From Gammaproteobacteria bacterium (GTDB lineage Bacteria > Pseudomonadota > Gammaproteobacteria > Enterobacterales > Alteromonadaceae), in NCBI GenBank assembly GCA_018825965.1, contig JAHKAA010000011.1, forward strand, positions 206,911-270,910: a DNA stretch of 64,000 nucleotides, given 5' to 3'. Each line of letters starts with the position of its first letter. The stretch's first letter is position 1. The position numbers were made by a program, and so were the translations under genes. Positions 1 to 9,002 of the stretch are shown here, piece by piece. The notes beneath the pieces were generated by a model. The model was not told where the DNA came from, ran no database searches, and was given only the letters and a program-made list of their open reading frames with translations.

Positions 1-1
1 G

Positions 2-859
2 GAGTTTTTAGATCGGCTGGAACACGAAAAACGCAAATTGCCAGAGCACGCCGGTAAGCGTCAGCAATTGCCTATTTTGCAAAACCTGCTGGAGATTTTA
101 AAAGGCCAGCAGCAGCAATTGCTGGAAATGGGCGAAAATTTCGGTGGCGATTTAAAGAAATTCTTTACGGTCTTCAGCGATATTAACCGCCGTATTGCGT
201 TGCAAAGCCGACGCTTAAGCGAAGCTGTTGCCGATGATTTGGTACTCGAAGGTATAAGCCGCTCAGAAGTACGTATTTTATCAACCATAGATGAGCTGGG
301 CTTTTGGCTGCCGCTGAAACACTTTGCCAGGCTGTATGATGACTGGGGTGCCTCTGGTAAAGCATTGCCCTCAGAACACTACTTAAATGCACTGGCCGAT
401 GTGGTGGACTTACTGCGTGCCGATGAACAATACAGCATTGAGTCGCTGCTGCGCTTAGAGTTGCATTTAAGCGAAGGTGGCTCTGAGCTGGTGATTAAAA
501 ACGATCGGCAATTGCTGGAGTCGTCCAGTCATGGTATGGCCTACCTGATTTTATGTAAGTACTTACTGGCCTTTACCCGCTTACTACGTGGCGAGGCCAG
601 GGTGACCATTCACTGGCCTATTGATGAAATTGGCACTCTGGCCTATCACAACGTTGAAAAGTTATTTACTGCCTGTAGCAGCAATAATATTGTGATTGTC
701 GGTGCTTTCCCGAATCCGGAATCTGATGTGTTAATGTTGTTCCGGCATCGCTATTTAATTGAACCCGATCAGCAGAACCAAAGGCGCTTAAAGCGCATCC
801 AGCCTAAAGTCAGCCGCTTAGCTGACCGCTTAGCCCGGAAACAGCAGGAGGCCAGCTAA
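2..859 (+). CDS. MksB/JetC-like SMC ATPase, C-terminal part
   Basis: This is the 3' end of a gene that starts before the window; 285 residues are visible, read in frame from base 2. The visible N-terminal part is charged and glutamine-rich, as expected for the end of a coiled-coil arm. It is followed by an ABC/SMC C-terminal head: a signature-like ESSSHGMAYL at about residues 173-182 and a Walker B-like run ending WPIDEIGTL at about 205-213. The tail IVIVGAFPNPESDVL resembles the end of MksB/JetC ATPases of bacterial condensins and Wadjet plasmid-defence systems. The ATPase would power DNA loop extrusion together with the next two gene products. Its stop codon shares one base with the next start (TAATG), so it is translationally coupled. 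The N-terminal Walker A half is outside the window. Family assignment rests on the motifs and the operon; the exact subfamily is inferred. Confidence 0.7.
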   Translation, partial: EFLDRLEHEKRKLPEHAGKRQQLPILQNLLEILKGQQQQLLEMGENFGGDLKKFFTVFSDINRRIALQSRRLSEAVADDLVLEGISRSEVRILSTIDELGFWLPLKHFARLYDDWGASGKALPSEHYLNALADVVDLLRADEQYSIESLLRLELHLSEGGSELVIKNDRQLLESSSHGMAYLILCKYLLAFTRLLRGEARVTIHWPIDEIGTLAYHNVEKLFTACSSNNIVIVGAFPNPESDVLMLFRHRYLIEPDQQNQRRLKRIQPKVSRLADRLARKQQEAS

Positions 860-1479
860 TGTTACAACACGGACCTTTACTTGAGCGCCTGCTGGCCGGT
901 GATTTCATCTGTAAAATTACCGATGAAGATGCCTATCGCCATTTAAGTCAGGAGCAAACGCAGCAGGATATTAATCATTATTTGCGGCCACTGAACCGCC
1001 GTCTGGTAAGCAATGATGACAACAGCCTGTACTTTTTGGGGTATCACGAGCTCAACAAAGACGCGCGCGAGCATTTAAGCAGCCAGTTTGCTTTAACGGT
1101 GCAATCTTTGCTTCCTTTGCTGGAGTGGCTGCAACTGGTGCAGGAAACCCTGGGCCGCGACAGTGCTTTAACCGCAGGTGATACCATTAAGCTGCAGGAA
1201 TTTGTGCTGCGTACCGAAGATAATCAAAGCTTGCGCCAGCGGCTGAGTCAACTGGCCGGCGATCGCTTCTTTAATAGCCAGAGTGAGCAGGTCGACAGTC
1301 AGGTGAAGCAGATTTTCCGCCGTTTAAAAGAACATGGTTATTTACTGCAACCCCATGTGGAGCGTCAGTACTATATTGTCACAGGTAAAATTGATTATCT
1401 GATTGATGTTATTCGCTTTATCCGCGATGAGGAGCATCTGCCTGTTGACGATACCCCAACGCAGGAGGCGATGTTCTGA
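859..1479 (+). CDS. MksE/JetB-like condensin subunit
   Basis: The gene encodes 206 residues with no signal peptide or membrane segment. Size, winged-helix-like composition and position beside an SMC-type ATPase and a kleisin-like protein fit an MksE/JetB (DUF4194-like) KITE subunit. In related complexes that subunit dimerises and binds the kleisin. The start shares its A with the preceding stop, and its own stop TGA shares a base with the next ATG, so the four genes are read as one coupled unit. In commonly described operons the order is F-E-B-G (jetA-B-C-D); here E follows B. No catalytic motif is expected or seen. I recognise it mainly from context, and sequence similarity to MksE should be confirmed by a profile search. 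Confidence 0.6.
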   Translation: MLQHGPLLERLLAGDFICKITDEDAYRHLSQEQTQQDINHYLRPLNRRLVSNDDNSLYFLGYHELNKDAREHLSSQFALTVQSLLPLLEWLQLVQETLGRDSALTAGDTIKLQEFVLRTEDNQSLRQRLSQLAGDRFFNSQSEQVDSQVKQIFRRLKEHGYLLQPHVERQYYIVTGKIDYLIDVIRFIRDEEHLPVDDTPTQEAMF

Positions 1480-2723
1480 TGGCGTCATTAGATGCAAATA
1501 ACACAGCCTCTAACCTGTTTAGCATTGGAGCAGAACGTTTAGCCTTGTTAGGCAAACACCATAAGCTGTTGATGCAGGGCTATATAGACGGCTTTATCGA
1601 CGAGAACGCTTTTACCGATGTGGCGCTGAAAAAGCTGATCGCATCCCGCATCTTATGGCGCCCGGACGAACAACAACCTTTGGCGCTGCGGCCTTTAGTC
1701 AGTGAACTGATTGCCAGCATGGTGGCCGATGAAAACCGCCGGCAGATTAATGCCGATGTGGCCGAAAAACTGGAGCAAATTCGCAACAGGGTGCAAGCGT
1801 ACCGTGATGCACAGTACAAGGGGGACTTCAGTGTGGCCGAGCTGCAGTTGCAGCGTTTAACCGAACACGTACACGATTTAAGCGGCCAGTTTGAAGAAGC
1901 TATTGATAGTTTATGGCACAGGCTGAACAGCGACTTTGGTTTTGTGAGCAGTCTGGACGATAAAATTCGTGAAAACGAAAGAGCACAAAAGCAATTACGC
2001 CGCCTGCTTGATGGTCTGGATTTGCTCGACTTTAATGAGTTAATTGAGCTGTCTGAAGGCAATAACCACCTGCGTAAGTTGTTGGTCAGTCAGTTGCAGA
2101 GTCAGCTGAGTTCGCACCACAGCAGCTTGTTAGAAGTGCAAAAACGGCTGGTGGAGCTGTTAGCCAGATTCCGTCAGCAGCAATCGCGCGCTATGCTGAT
2201 TGCCAATATGGCAGCCTTTTTGCGTCAGCACCCGAAATACCGGCCAGCCGATTACCCCAATCGCAGTGACGTGCCCAGCCTGTTCAACCAGGCCGCCGCT
2301 ATTCAGCCACAGGCTGCAATAGCGCTGGATAAAGCCAGTGAGCGGCAGGTATTGGCCGGATTGGTCCGGGCGCTGCCACGTCACCAGGCTGTGGTGCTCA
2401 CTGATACACAAAGCGCCAGTTTTAGCTCCCTTCTGGTGGACGATGAAATTGCTGCGCGTCAGCAGGCCCTGAAAACTGATGTCGAAAATTTTTATCTGCG
2501 GGTCATTGATCAGGGATGCAGTTTAAGTGCCCTCGACTATTTAGCCACACAGCAACTGAGTTGGGATAGCGAGATCTGGCTGTATCAGATCATCGCAGAG
2601 TATCAGGCGCTGCCAGTTGACGAAAAACAGATGTTTGCCGTAGTGCGCGAAGAAACCAAAGCCAGTGCCTTTAATGAACTGTTGCTGATCCGGGATATTA
2701 ACATTGGTTTACAGGTGGCCTGA
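1479..2723 (+). CDS. MksF/JetA-like kleisin subunit
   Basis: The 414-residue soluble protein is rich in Leu, Gln and charged residues, with long predicted helices around residues 85-240. The N-terminal region (about 10-80) could be a winged-helix domain. Length and operon position fit MksF/JetA, the kleisin that bridges the SMC ATPase heads and recruits the MksE dimer. It is coupled to its neighbours by one-base overlaps at both ends (TGATG). It has no signal peptide and no recognisable enzymatic motif, so the role is inferred from the cluster. Base composition resembles the neighbouring genes, and nothing suggests truncation. Confidence 0.55.
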   Translation: MASLDANNTASNLFSIGAERLALLGKHHKLLMQGYIDGFIDENAFTDVALKKLIASRILWRPDEQQPLALRPLVSELIASMVADENRRQINADVAEKLEQIRNRVQAYRDAQYKGDFSVAELQLQRLTEHVHDLSGQFEEAIDSLWHRLNSDFGFVSSLDDKIRENERAQKQLRRLLDGLDLLDFNELIELSEGNNHLRKLLVSQLQSQLSSHHSSLLEVQKRLVELLARFRQQQSRAMLIANMAAFLRQHPKYRPADYPNRSDVPSLFNQAAAIQPQAAIALDKASERQVLAGLVRALPRHQAVVLTDTQSASFSSLLVDDEIAARQQALKTDVENFYLRVIDQGCSLSALDYLATQQLSWDSEIWLYQIIAEYQALPVDEKQMFAVVREETKASAFNELLLIRDINIGLQVA

Positions 2724-3589
2724 TGCATTACCCGCCGCTCACTGCTCAGGCACTACGCTACTTACAGCAACTACAACAGCGGCTGAAGGCCAGTGGCAGC
2801 GAACGGGTAAATACCAGGACTAAATCGGTACAACAAGTGCTGCTGTGGTGTATTGAGCATGACCTGGTACCAGGTAACAGCCTGCAGGTGCCGCAATTCA
2901 CTTTTAACCTGACACTATTAAATGACATCGCCGCCGTACAACAAAGATTTAAACAGGCCTGTTTTCAGGATGATACTCAGCACAAGAGCAGGATGGATAA
3001 TGCGGTTAATCACCATCAGGAGCTCAAAAGCATTGGCTTAAAACCCCGCCAGCACAGAGTGCTGCTAAAGCTGAATACACCCGCCAATACCGGCCTTGGC
3101 GTAACGGCGGAGTGTATTGATATTGACTGGCAACAGTTAACCCTAAGCTCTTACGATACCCTGCTGGTGGTTGAAAACCTCGATTGTTTTTATCAATTGC
3201 AGCGCTTCGCGCTAGAGTTAACTTGCCAGCAACCGCTGATTATTTATCGGGGCGACAGGCTGTATAGCAAGGGGTGTACAGCGCTGAAGGCCGCCTGGCT
3301 TAAGCAGCATAAGCCTGCGCTCTACTTTGGTGATTGTGACGCCAAGGGCCTGAGTATTGCGCTAAACGAAGGCTACAGCGCCATGCTGCTGCCTGATCTT
3401 GTCACATTACAACAGCAGGTCAGCCCGGCCATGCTGCCGGATAAGCAACTGAAGTTTATCCCGGCCCTTAAAGCGAAGAGGATAACCCACGCATTTACGC
3501 CTTATCTCCAGGTGGTCTGCGAGCAATTAAAAGGGCTAAGGCAGCAGAACATGCAGGGAATGTTACTAAACCCCATTTCAGTCGACTGA
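2723..3589 (+). CDS. MksG/JetD-like Toprim protein
   Basis: The 288-residue protein ends the condensin operon. Its C-terminal half carries a Toprim-like signature: a conserved Glu in LLVVENLDCF (E151) and a DxD pair in YFGDCDAKGL (D204, D206). This is the arrangement used by topoisomerase/primase domains and by MksG/JetD, the nuclease subunit that cleaves small circular DNA extruded by Wadjet complexes. The N-terminal half (1-140) is not recognised and would be the DNA- or partner-binding arm. At 288 residues it is shorter than the roughly 350-400 residues I expect for JetD, so it may be a compact variant. It overlaps the preceding stop by one base. The lone protein at 49978-50760 shares the same Glu/DxD pattern and spacing. 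Confidence 0.65.
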   Translation: MHYPPLTAQALRYLQQLQQRLKASGSERVNTRTKSVQQVLLWCIEHDLVPGNSLQVPQFTFNLTLLNDIAAVQQRFKQACFQDDTQHKSRMDNAVNHHQELKSIGLKPRQHRVLLKLNTPANTGLGVTAECIDIDWQQLTLSSYDTLLVVENLDCFYQLQRFALELTCQQPLIIYRGDRLYSKGCTALKAAWLKQHKPALYFGDCDAKGLSIALNEGYSAMLLPDLVTLQQQVSPAMLPDKQLKFIPALKAKRITHAFTPYLQVVCEQLKGLRQQNMQGMLLNPISVD

Positions 3590-3663
3590 TTTACAGCTTT
3601 AAATCTGCCGACTACTTAGCCTGCTGCGAAAGCTCGCTCATCTGGCGGCCAGGTGCCTGCTGG

Positions 3664-3690
3664 GCTTTGCAGCTAAAGCTGATTTTTTTA
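3664..3690 (+). terminator. possible weak terminator of the condensin operon
   Basis: A short stem GCTTT/AAAGC with a six-base loop is followed by TGATTTTTTT about 75 bases after the Toprim gene. The stem is short and A/T-rich, so this is only a candidate. Confidence 0.35.
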
Positions 3691-3820
3691 CAAAGACAAA
3701 ATTCAACGCATAAACAAAATCCGGGTCGCTGAAGCTTTACTTTTTAAAGCTAAACATACCACTCATATTTAATACTTATTTCGGAGTAGTTGTCAGGTTT
3801 TGCTGTAACCTACATCATTC

Positions 3821-3837
3821 TTGAGAATGATTCTCAA
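3821..3837. promoter_or_regulatory. putative Fur box upstream of acnB
   Basis: TTGAGAATGATTCTCAA is a perfect 17-bp inverted repeat around a central G, and its core AGAATGATTCTC closely matches the classic Fur box. It lies 166 bases before the acnB start and about 57 bases upstream of a candidate -35. Aconitase B is an iron-sulfur enzyme whose iron-dependent expression in enterobacteria works largely through the RyhB sRNA. A direct Fur site here would be a simpler route, or could control an unseen sRNA. Confidence 0.6.
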
Positions 3838-3894
3838 CTAAGTGAGGTATTCACGAAAGTTATAGCCACTATAAGCTTGCTTGCTTATACTCAG

Positions 3895-3924
3895 GTGTCA
3901 ATTCGGGCGGTTTTTTCTTATAAT
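3895..3924 (+). promoter_or_regulatory. candidate sigma-70 promoter for acnB
   Basis: A perfect TATAAT (3919-3924) is preceded at 18 bases by GTGTCA (3895-3900), a fair -35. The start site would be near 3931, giving a leader of about 70 bases before the GTG start. No start-site data are available. Confidence 0.45.
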
Positions 3925-4002
3925 CCAGCCTGTTCGAGATTCCTGTCTATCGCTGCGGTACTGATACAGTATTCTGTGGCGACCTAACCAGAGGACATTA
4001 CT

Positions 4003-6600
4003 GTGCTTCAACAATACCGTGACCATGTGGCCGAACGTGCCGCCCAAGGCATTCCTCCGTTGCCACTTAACGCGCAACAAGTAGCGTTGTTAACTGAATT
4101 ACTGAAAAACCCACCGGCAGACGAAGGTGCATTCTTAGTTGATTTGTTAGAAAACCGTATTCCACCTGGTGTGGACGAAGCTGCTTATGTCAAAGCTGGC
4201 TTTTTAACTGCTGTCGCCAAAGGCGAGGTAACAAGCCCTTTAGTGACTGCAGAGCGTGCAACTGAATTATTAGGCACCATGTTTGGTGGCTACAATATCC
4301 AGCCGATGATCGACTTGCTGGATAACCCAAAATTAGCGCCTTTAGCAGCGAAAGGTTTATCTCATACTTTACTGATGTTTGATTCTTTCCATGACGTGAA
4401 AGAAAAAGCAGACGCAGGCAATGCACACGCCAAAGCTGTATTACAAAGCTGGGCTGATGCCGAATGGTACACCAGCAAGCCAGCTATCCCTGAAAAAATC
4501 ACTGTGACTGTGTTTAAAGTCACAGGCGAGACGAACACAGACGATTTATCACCAGCTCCGGATGCATGGTCACGCCCTGATATTCCTCTGCATGCATTAG
4601 CTATGCTGAAAAACGTGCGTGATGGTATAGAGCCTGATGCACCTGGTTCAAAAGGCCCGGTGAAACAAATCGAAGCGCTGATCGCCAAAGGTTTCCCATT
4701 GGCTTATGTCGGTGATGTGGTAGGTACTGGTTCAAGCCGTAAATCAGCCACTAACTCAGTGCTGTGGTTTATGGGCGAAGACATTCCATTCGTACCAAAC
4801 AAGCGCACTGGTGGCGTCTGTTTAGGTAGCAAAATTGCACCTATTTTCTTTAACACTATGGAAGATTCAGGTTCATTACCTATCGAATTAGACGTGTCGA
4901 ACATGAACATGGGTGATGTGATCGACATTTTCCCACATCAGGGTGTGGTTAAACGTCATGGCACTGATGAAGTGATTTCTACCTTTGAACTGCGCTCTAA
5001 CGTACTGCTTGATGAAGTGCGTGCCGGTGGCCGTATTCCTCTGATCATAGGTCGTGGTTTAACAGACAAAGCCCGTGAAGCTTTAGGTTTACCGCACTCT
5101 ACAGTGTTTGAACGTCCTGCTGTAACTGAAGTAACCAACAAAGGTTTCACTTTAGCGCAGAAGCTGGTGGGTAAAGCCTGTGGCGTGAAAGGTATTCGTC
5201 CTGGTCAATACTGTGAACCAAAAATGACCACAGTAGGCTCACAGGACACCACAGGTCCTATGACCCGTGATGAGTTAAAAGACTTAGCCTGTTTAGGTTT
5301 CTCTGCTGATTTAGTGATGCAGTCCTTCTGTCACACTGCGGCTTATCCTAAGCCGGTTGACGTGAACACGCACCACACGCTGCCAGATTTCATCATGAAC
5401 CGTGGTGGTATCTCTTTACGCCCTGGTGATGGTGTAATTCACAGCTGGTTAAACCGTATGTTGTTGCCAGACACTGTAGGTACTGGTGGTGACTCTCACA
5501 CCCGTTTCCCTATTGGTATCTCTTTCCCTGCAGGTTCTGGTTTAGTAGCTTTTGCTGCTGCGACCGGTGTAATGCCACTGGATATGCCTGAGTCTGTGCT
5601 GGTGCGTTTTAAAGGCGAAATGCAGCCTGGTATCACCTTACGTGATTTAGTGCATGCAATTCCTTACTACGGCATCAAGCAGGGCTTGCTGACTGTTGAG
5701 AAGAAAGGCAAGGTCAATATTTTCTCTGGCCGTGTGTTAGAGATTGAAGGTCTGGAACATTTAACGGCTGAACAGGCCTTTGAATTATCTGACGCTTCAG
5801 CTGAGCGTTCAGCTGCAGGTTGTACTATCACTTTGTCTGAAGCTTCAGTGGCTGAATACTTAGAATCCAATATCGTGATGTTAAAGTGGATGCTGAGCGA
5901 AGGTTATGGCGATGTACGTACTATCGAGCGTCGTATTCAGGCGATGCAAGCCTGGTTAGCTGATCCAAAACTGGAACGTGCTGACGCTGATGCTGAATAT
6001 GCGGCCATCATCGAAATCGATCTGGCAGACATTAAAGAGCCAATCCTGTGTGCACCAAATGACCCGGATGATGCCCGTTTATTGTCACAGGTTGCAGGCG
6101 ATAAAATTGATGAAGTCTTTATCGGTTCTTGTATGACTAACATTGGCCACTTCCGTGCCGCCGGTAAATTGTTAGACAAGTTCAAAGGCCAGATCCCAAC
6201 CCGTCTGTGGATAGCTCCACCAACCAAGATGGATAAAGATCAGCTGACCGAAGAAGGGTATTACGGTATTTACGGCCGTGTAGGTGCCCGTATTGAGATC
6301 CCGGGTTGCTCCTTATGTATGGGTAACCAGGCTCGTGTAGGCGACAATACCACTGTGGTCTCTACTTCTACCCGTAACTTCCCGAACCGTTTAGGTCAGG
6401 GCGCTAACGTTTATCTGGCGTCTGCTGAGTTAGCTGCTGTGTCTGCTATTATCGGCCGTCTGCCCTCAGTGCCTGAGTACCTGGAGTACGCTAAACAGAT
6501 CGAAACGACGGCTGCGGATACCTACCGTTACCTGAATTTCCATCAGATGAGCCAATACACCAGCAAAGCGGCCAATGTCATTATTCAGCAAGCTGTGTAA
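4003..6600 (+). CDS. acnB: aconitate hydratase B
   Basis: The enzyme interconverts citrate and isocitrate in the TCA cycle and can bind RNA in its apo form. At 865 residues it is full length for AcnB. The N-terminus [17 protein letters not shown] leads into the HEAT-like domain, then the swivelling domain ([20 protein letters not shown] near 170-190), then the catalytic core. The three 4Fe-4S ligand cysteines are in GSCMTNIG and GCSLCMGN (about residues 710-770). GTG is the start, with AGAGGA a few bases upstream; moving to a later ATG would delete conserved sequence. It is followed by an intrinsic terminator and then yacL, as in enterobacteria. A Fur-like palindrome upstream suggests iron control. 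Confidence 0.97.
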   Translation: MLQQYRDHVAERAAQGIPPLPLNAQQVALLTELLKNPPADEGAFLVDLLENRIPPGVDEAAYVKAGFLTAVAKGEVTSPLVTAERATELLGTMFGGYNIQPMIDLLDNPKLAPLAAKGLSHTLLMFDSFHDVKEKADAGNAHAKAVLQSWADAEWYTSKPAIPEKITVTVFKVTGETNTDDLSPAPDAWSRPDIPLHALAMLKNVRDGIEPDAPGSKGPVKQIEALIAKGFPLAYVGDVVGTGSSRKSATNSVLWFMGEDIPFVPNKRTGGVCLGSKIAPIFFNTMEDSGSLPIELDVSNMNMGDVIDIFPHQGVVKRHGTDEVISTFELRSNVLLDEVRAGGRIPLIIGRGLTDKAREALGLPHSTVFERPAVTEVTNKGFTLAQKLVGKACGVKGIRPGQYCEPKMTTVGSQDTTGPMTRDELKDLACLGFSADLVMQSFCHTAAYPKPVDVNTHHTLPDFIMNRGGISLRPGDGVIHSWLNRMLLPDTVGTGGDSHTRFPIGISFPAGSGLVAFAAATGVMPLDMPESVLVRFKGEMQPGITLRDLVHAIPYYGIKQGLLTVEKKGKVNIFSGRVLEIEGLEHLTAEQAFELSDASAERSAAGCTITLSEASVAEYLESNIVMLKWMLSEGYGDVRTIERRIQAMQAWLADPKLERADADAEYAAIIEIDLADIKEPILCAPNDPDDARLLSQVAGDKIDEVFIGSCMTNIGHFRAAGKLLDKFKGQIPTRLWIAPPTKMDKDQLTEEGYYGIYGRVGARIEIPGCSLCMGNQARVGDNTTVVSTSTRNFPNRLGQGANVYLASAELAAVSAIIGRLPSVPEYLEYAKQIETTAADTYRYLNFHQMSQYTSKAANVIIQQAV

Positions 6601-6619
6601 TTGACATAAAGTGATGCAA

Positions 6620-6645
6620 AAAGGCCCGCTTAGCGGGCCTTTCTA
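6620..6645 (+). terminator. acnB terminator
   Basis: A 10-bp GC-rich stem (AAAGGCCCGC/GCGGGCCTTT, loop TTA) is followed by TCTATTT, 20 bases after the acnB stop. It lies just upstream of the yacL start, so yacL is either read by leakage or has its own promoter. Confidence 0.85.
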
Positions 6646-6658
6646 TTTGGAACAATCC

Positions 6659-7033
6659 ATGGAATTCGATTTTATCTACAACACTGATGCAAAGCGCTAC
6701 AGCCTGAAGTTAAGTTCTGAACAACTGGCGTTGCAGTGTTTTTTGCTGGATGAGTTTGAGCCTAAAGCCAGTGCCTATCAGCCATTGCTCACGCAGCTAC
6801 AACAGCTCAAACCGCAAAGTCAGTACCAATGGGATGGTAAAGAGTATCGCCTGACAGTACAGGCCTCTGAAGTAGTGATTTGCCACTATACATTGTTGCA
6901 GGAAGGAAGTGCGGATCCTGAATTAGACCCTGAACAGGATCTGGAGCTGGATCAGAGTCAGCTTTATGCCGAATGTGGTCTGGAAGATCTGCTGCATTTA
7001 GTGGCTCAATGGCAGCAGTTTTTACCAGCCTGA
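6659..7033 (+). CDS. yacL: YacL (UPF0231) family protein
   Basis: A small acidic cytosolic protein of 124 residues. The beginning MEFDFIYNTDAKRYSLKLS and the end YAECGLEDLLHLVAQWQQFL match the pattern of the UPF0231/YacL family, which sits next to acnB in E. coli too. Its function is unknown. I chose the ATG at 6659 because the earlier in-frame start at 6611 lies inside the acnB terminator hairpin and would add non-family residues. A weak GGA lies nearby upstream. Confidence 0.8.
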   Translation: MEFDFIYNTDAKRYSLKLSSEQLALQCFLLDEFEPKASAYQPLLTQLQQLKPQSQYQWDGKEYRLTVQASEVVICHYTLLQEGSADPELDPEQDLELDQSQLYAECGLEDLLHLVAQWQQFLPA

Positions 7034-7055
7034 TCTGATTTTTATGCCCATGCGC

Positions 7056-7072
7056 TGCACTCTGGCAGTGAA
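7056..7072. promoter_or_regulatory. NtrC-like binding site 1 for glnK
   Basis: TGCACTCTGGCAGTGAA matches the NtrC consensus TGCACY-N5-RGTGCA except for one base at the right end. Its centre is about 117 bases upstream of the expected sigma-54 start site, a usual enhancer distance. A second site follows, centred 21 bp downstream. Confidence 0.55.
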
Positions 7073-7073
7073 T

Positions 7074-7101
7074 AAACGCACCTTCTTGGTGCGTTTTTTT
7101 T
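7074..7101 (+). terminator. yacL terminator overlapping NtrC-like site 2
   Basis: The hairpin AACGCACC-TTCTT-GGTGCGTT followed by eight T residues is a good intrinsic terminator for yacL. The same bases (7077-7093) form CGCACC-N5-GGTGCG, the core of a strong NtrC site (GCACC-N5-GGTGC as at glnA). One inverted repeat may therefore both end yacL transcription and act as enhancer for glnK-amtB. Confidence 0.75.
7077..7093. promoter_or_regulatory. NtrC-like binding site 2 for glnK
   Basis: A perfect GCACC-N5-GGTGC core inside the yacL terminator stem. Centre-to-centre spacing to site 1 is 21 bp, two helical turns, the arrangement expected for cooperative NtrC dimers on one DNA face. Confidence 0.5.
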
Positions 7102-7103
7102 GA

Positions 7104-7553
<450 letters not shown>

Positions 7554-7563
7554 GGGGTAAATC

Positions 7564-8835
7564 ATGCAGGAACAAATTTATCATTTACAGTTTGCAATGG
7601 ACACCTTCTACTTTTTGGTGTGCGGCGCTTTAGTGATGTGGATGGCGGCTGGCTTCTCTATGCTGGAAGCGGGTTTAGTCAGAGCAAAAAATACCACTGA
7701 AATTTTAACCAAAAACGTGGTGTTGTATTCAGTGTCATGTGTCATGTATCTGGTCTGCGGTTACCAACTGATGTACGGCGGTGGTTACTTCTTGTCAGGT
7801 ATAGGTGAAGTGGATGTGGCTCAAACCTTAACCAGTTTCGCTGAGCGCGAAAATGGCTTTGAAGGTAAGGCTATTTATTCCAAAGCTTCAGATTTCTTCT
7901 TTCAGGTGGTGTTTGTTGCCACTGCTATGTCTATCGTCTCTGGTGCTGTGGCTGAACGCATGAAATTGTGGGCTTTCCTGACCTTTGCGGTAGTGATGAC
8001 AGGTGTGATTTACCCAATGGAAGGTTCGTGGACCTGGGGGGGCCAGTCTGTGTTCGGTTTATACAGCTTAGGCGACTTAGGTTTCTCTGACTTTGCAGGT
8101 TCAGGCATAGTGCATTTAGCTGGTGCTGCTGCGGCTTTATCTGGTGTGTTGCTGTTAGGTGCCCGTAAAGGCAAATACGGCAAAGACGGCAAAGCTCATG
8201 CTTTCCCTGGTTCCAATATGCCACTGGCTGCTTTAGGTACTTTAATTCTGTGGTTAGGTTGGTTTGGCTTTAACGGTGGTTCAGTGCTGAAGTTAGGCGA
8301 TATTGCCAATGCCAATGCTGTAGCTGTGGTGTTCTTAAATACCAATGCTGCTGCTGCTGCCGGAACTATTGCTGCCATAGGCTTGTCTATGCTGTTGTTC
8401 AAAAAAGCGGATTTAACCATGGCGTTAAACGGCGCTTTAGCTGGCTTAGTGGCTATTACTGCTGAACCTTCAACGCCAACACCACTGGAAGCCTCTATCT
8501 TCGGTGCCATTGCAGGTGTGTTGGTGGTAGGTTCTATCCTGGCCTTAGATAAGTTAAAAATTGATGACCCGGTCGGTGCGATTTCTGTGCACGGTACTGT
8601 AGGTTTATTTGGATTATTGATTGTTCCTCTGACCAAGCCGTCGGCCTCGTTAATGGGTCAACTGGCTGGTGCTGCTACTATTTTTGTCTGGGTTTTTGTG
8701 GCCAGCGCTATAGTGTGGTTTGCTTTGAAAATGACTATGGGTATCCGTGTCTCAGAGCAGGAAGAATATGAAGGTGTCGATCGTTCAGAGTGTGGTGTAG
8801 AAGCCTATCCTGAATTTGTATCGACAGTAAAGTAG
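7564..8835 (+). CDS. amtB: ammonium transporter
   Basis: The 423-residue inner-membrane ammonium channel has about eleven hydrophobic segments. The twin pore histidines are visible in GSGIVHLAGAAAAL and ISVHGTVGLFG, along with the family signature around WLGWFGFNGGS. It is co-transcribed with glnK ten bases upstream, the standard sensor-channel pair. The short C-terminal tail EQEEYEGVDRSECGVEAYPEF is the GlnK-interacting cytoplasmic region. It lacks an obvious long signal peptide but begins with a hydrophobic helix after a dozen residues. It is followed by a folded RNA element and a terminator. Confidence 0.96.
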   Translation: MQEQIYHLQFAMDTFYFLVCGALVMWMAAGFSMLEAGLVRAKNTTEILTKNVVLYSVSCVMYLVCGYQLMYGGGYFLSGIGEVDVAQTLTSFAERENGFEGKAIYSKASDFFFQVVFVATAMSIVSGAVAERMKLWAFLTFAVVMTGVIYPMEGSWTWGGQSVFGLYSLGDLGFSDFAGSGIVHLAGAAAALSGVLLLGARKGKYGKDGKAHAFPGSNMPLAALGTLILWLGWFGFNGGSVLKLGDIANANAVAVVFLNTNAAAAAGTIAAIGLSMLLFKKADLTMALNGALAGLVAITAEPSTPTPLEASIFGAIAGVLVVGSILALDKLKIDDPVGAISVHGTVGLFGLLIVPLTKPSASLMGQLAGAATIFVWVFVASAIVWFALKMTMGIRVSEQEEYEGVDRSECGVEAYPEFVSTVK

Positions 8836-8852
8836 GCAGCCTGGGAAGAGCC

Positions 8853-8933
8853 GGTGGGGCTTCTCAGGAGCTGGTTGCCAAGCCAGTCGCTACGCAAGTA
8901 GCAATTGGTCTTGGCAACTAAACCCGTACCACC
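8853..8933 (+). ncRNA. structured 3' element after amtB
   Basis: Nested complementary arms are present: GGTGG (8853-8857) with CCACC (8929-8933), TTGCCAAG (8875-8882) with CTTGGCAA (8910-8917), and an inner hairpin GCTAC-GCAA-GTAGC (8889-8902) closed by a GNRA tetraloop. It lies between the amtB stop and its terminator, so it would form the 3' UTR. I do not recognise the family. It may be an sRNA precursor, a stability element or a small repeat. Confidence 0.5.
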
Positions 8934-8969
8934 AAATTCGTCTATCCTTGTCCTTTGTCTTTATCAGAC

Positions 8970-9002
8970 AACCCCGGCGGCGCAAGCTTCCGGGGTTTTT
9001 TC
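8970..9002 (+). terminator. amtB terminator
   Basis: An AACCCCGG/CCGGGGTT stem with a 12-base loop is followed by TTTTTTCTT. Confidence 0.85.

Larger units (their letters stand above)
3590..4002. other. intergenic region between the condensin operon and acnB
   Basis: The 413-base gap contains no convincing gene. It holds a weak hairpin followed by a T-run just after the condensin operon (3664-3688), a perfect 17-bp palindrome of Fur type (3821-3837) and a possible promoter (3895-3924) leading into acnB. An open frame at 3790-3987 has no recognisable protein and overlaps these elements. Confidence 0.6.

Noticed and set aside
3790..3987. Open frame of 65 codons before acnB
   Set aside because: It covers the Fur-like palindrome and acnB promoter and lacks a protein-like composition.
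6611..6658. Upstream start for yacL
   Set aside because: The added residues are encoded by the acnB terminator hairpin and do not belong to the family.
8853..8933. Integron attC site
   Set aside because: The fold suggested it, but the GTTRRRY/RYYYAAC core sites are absent and no integrase or cassette is near.
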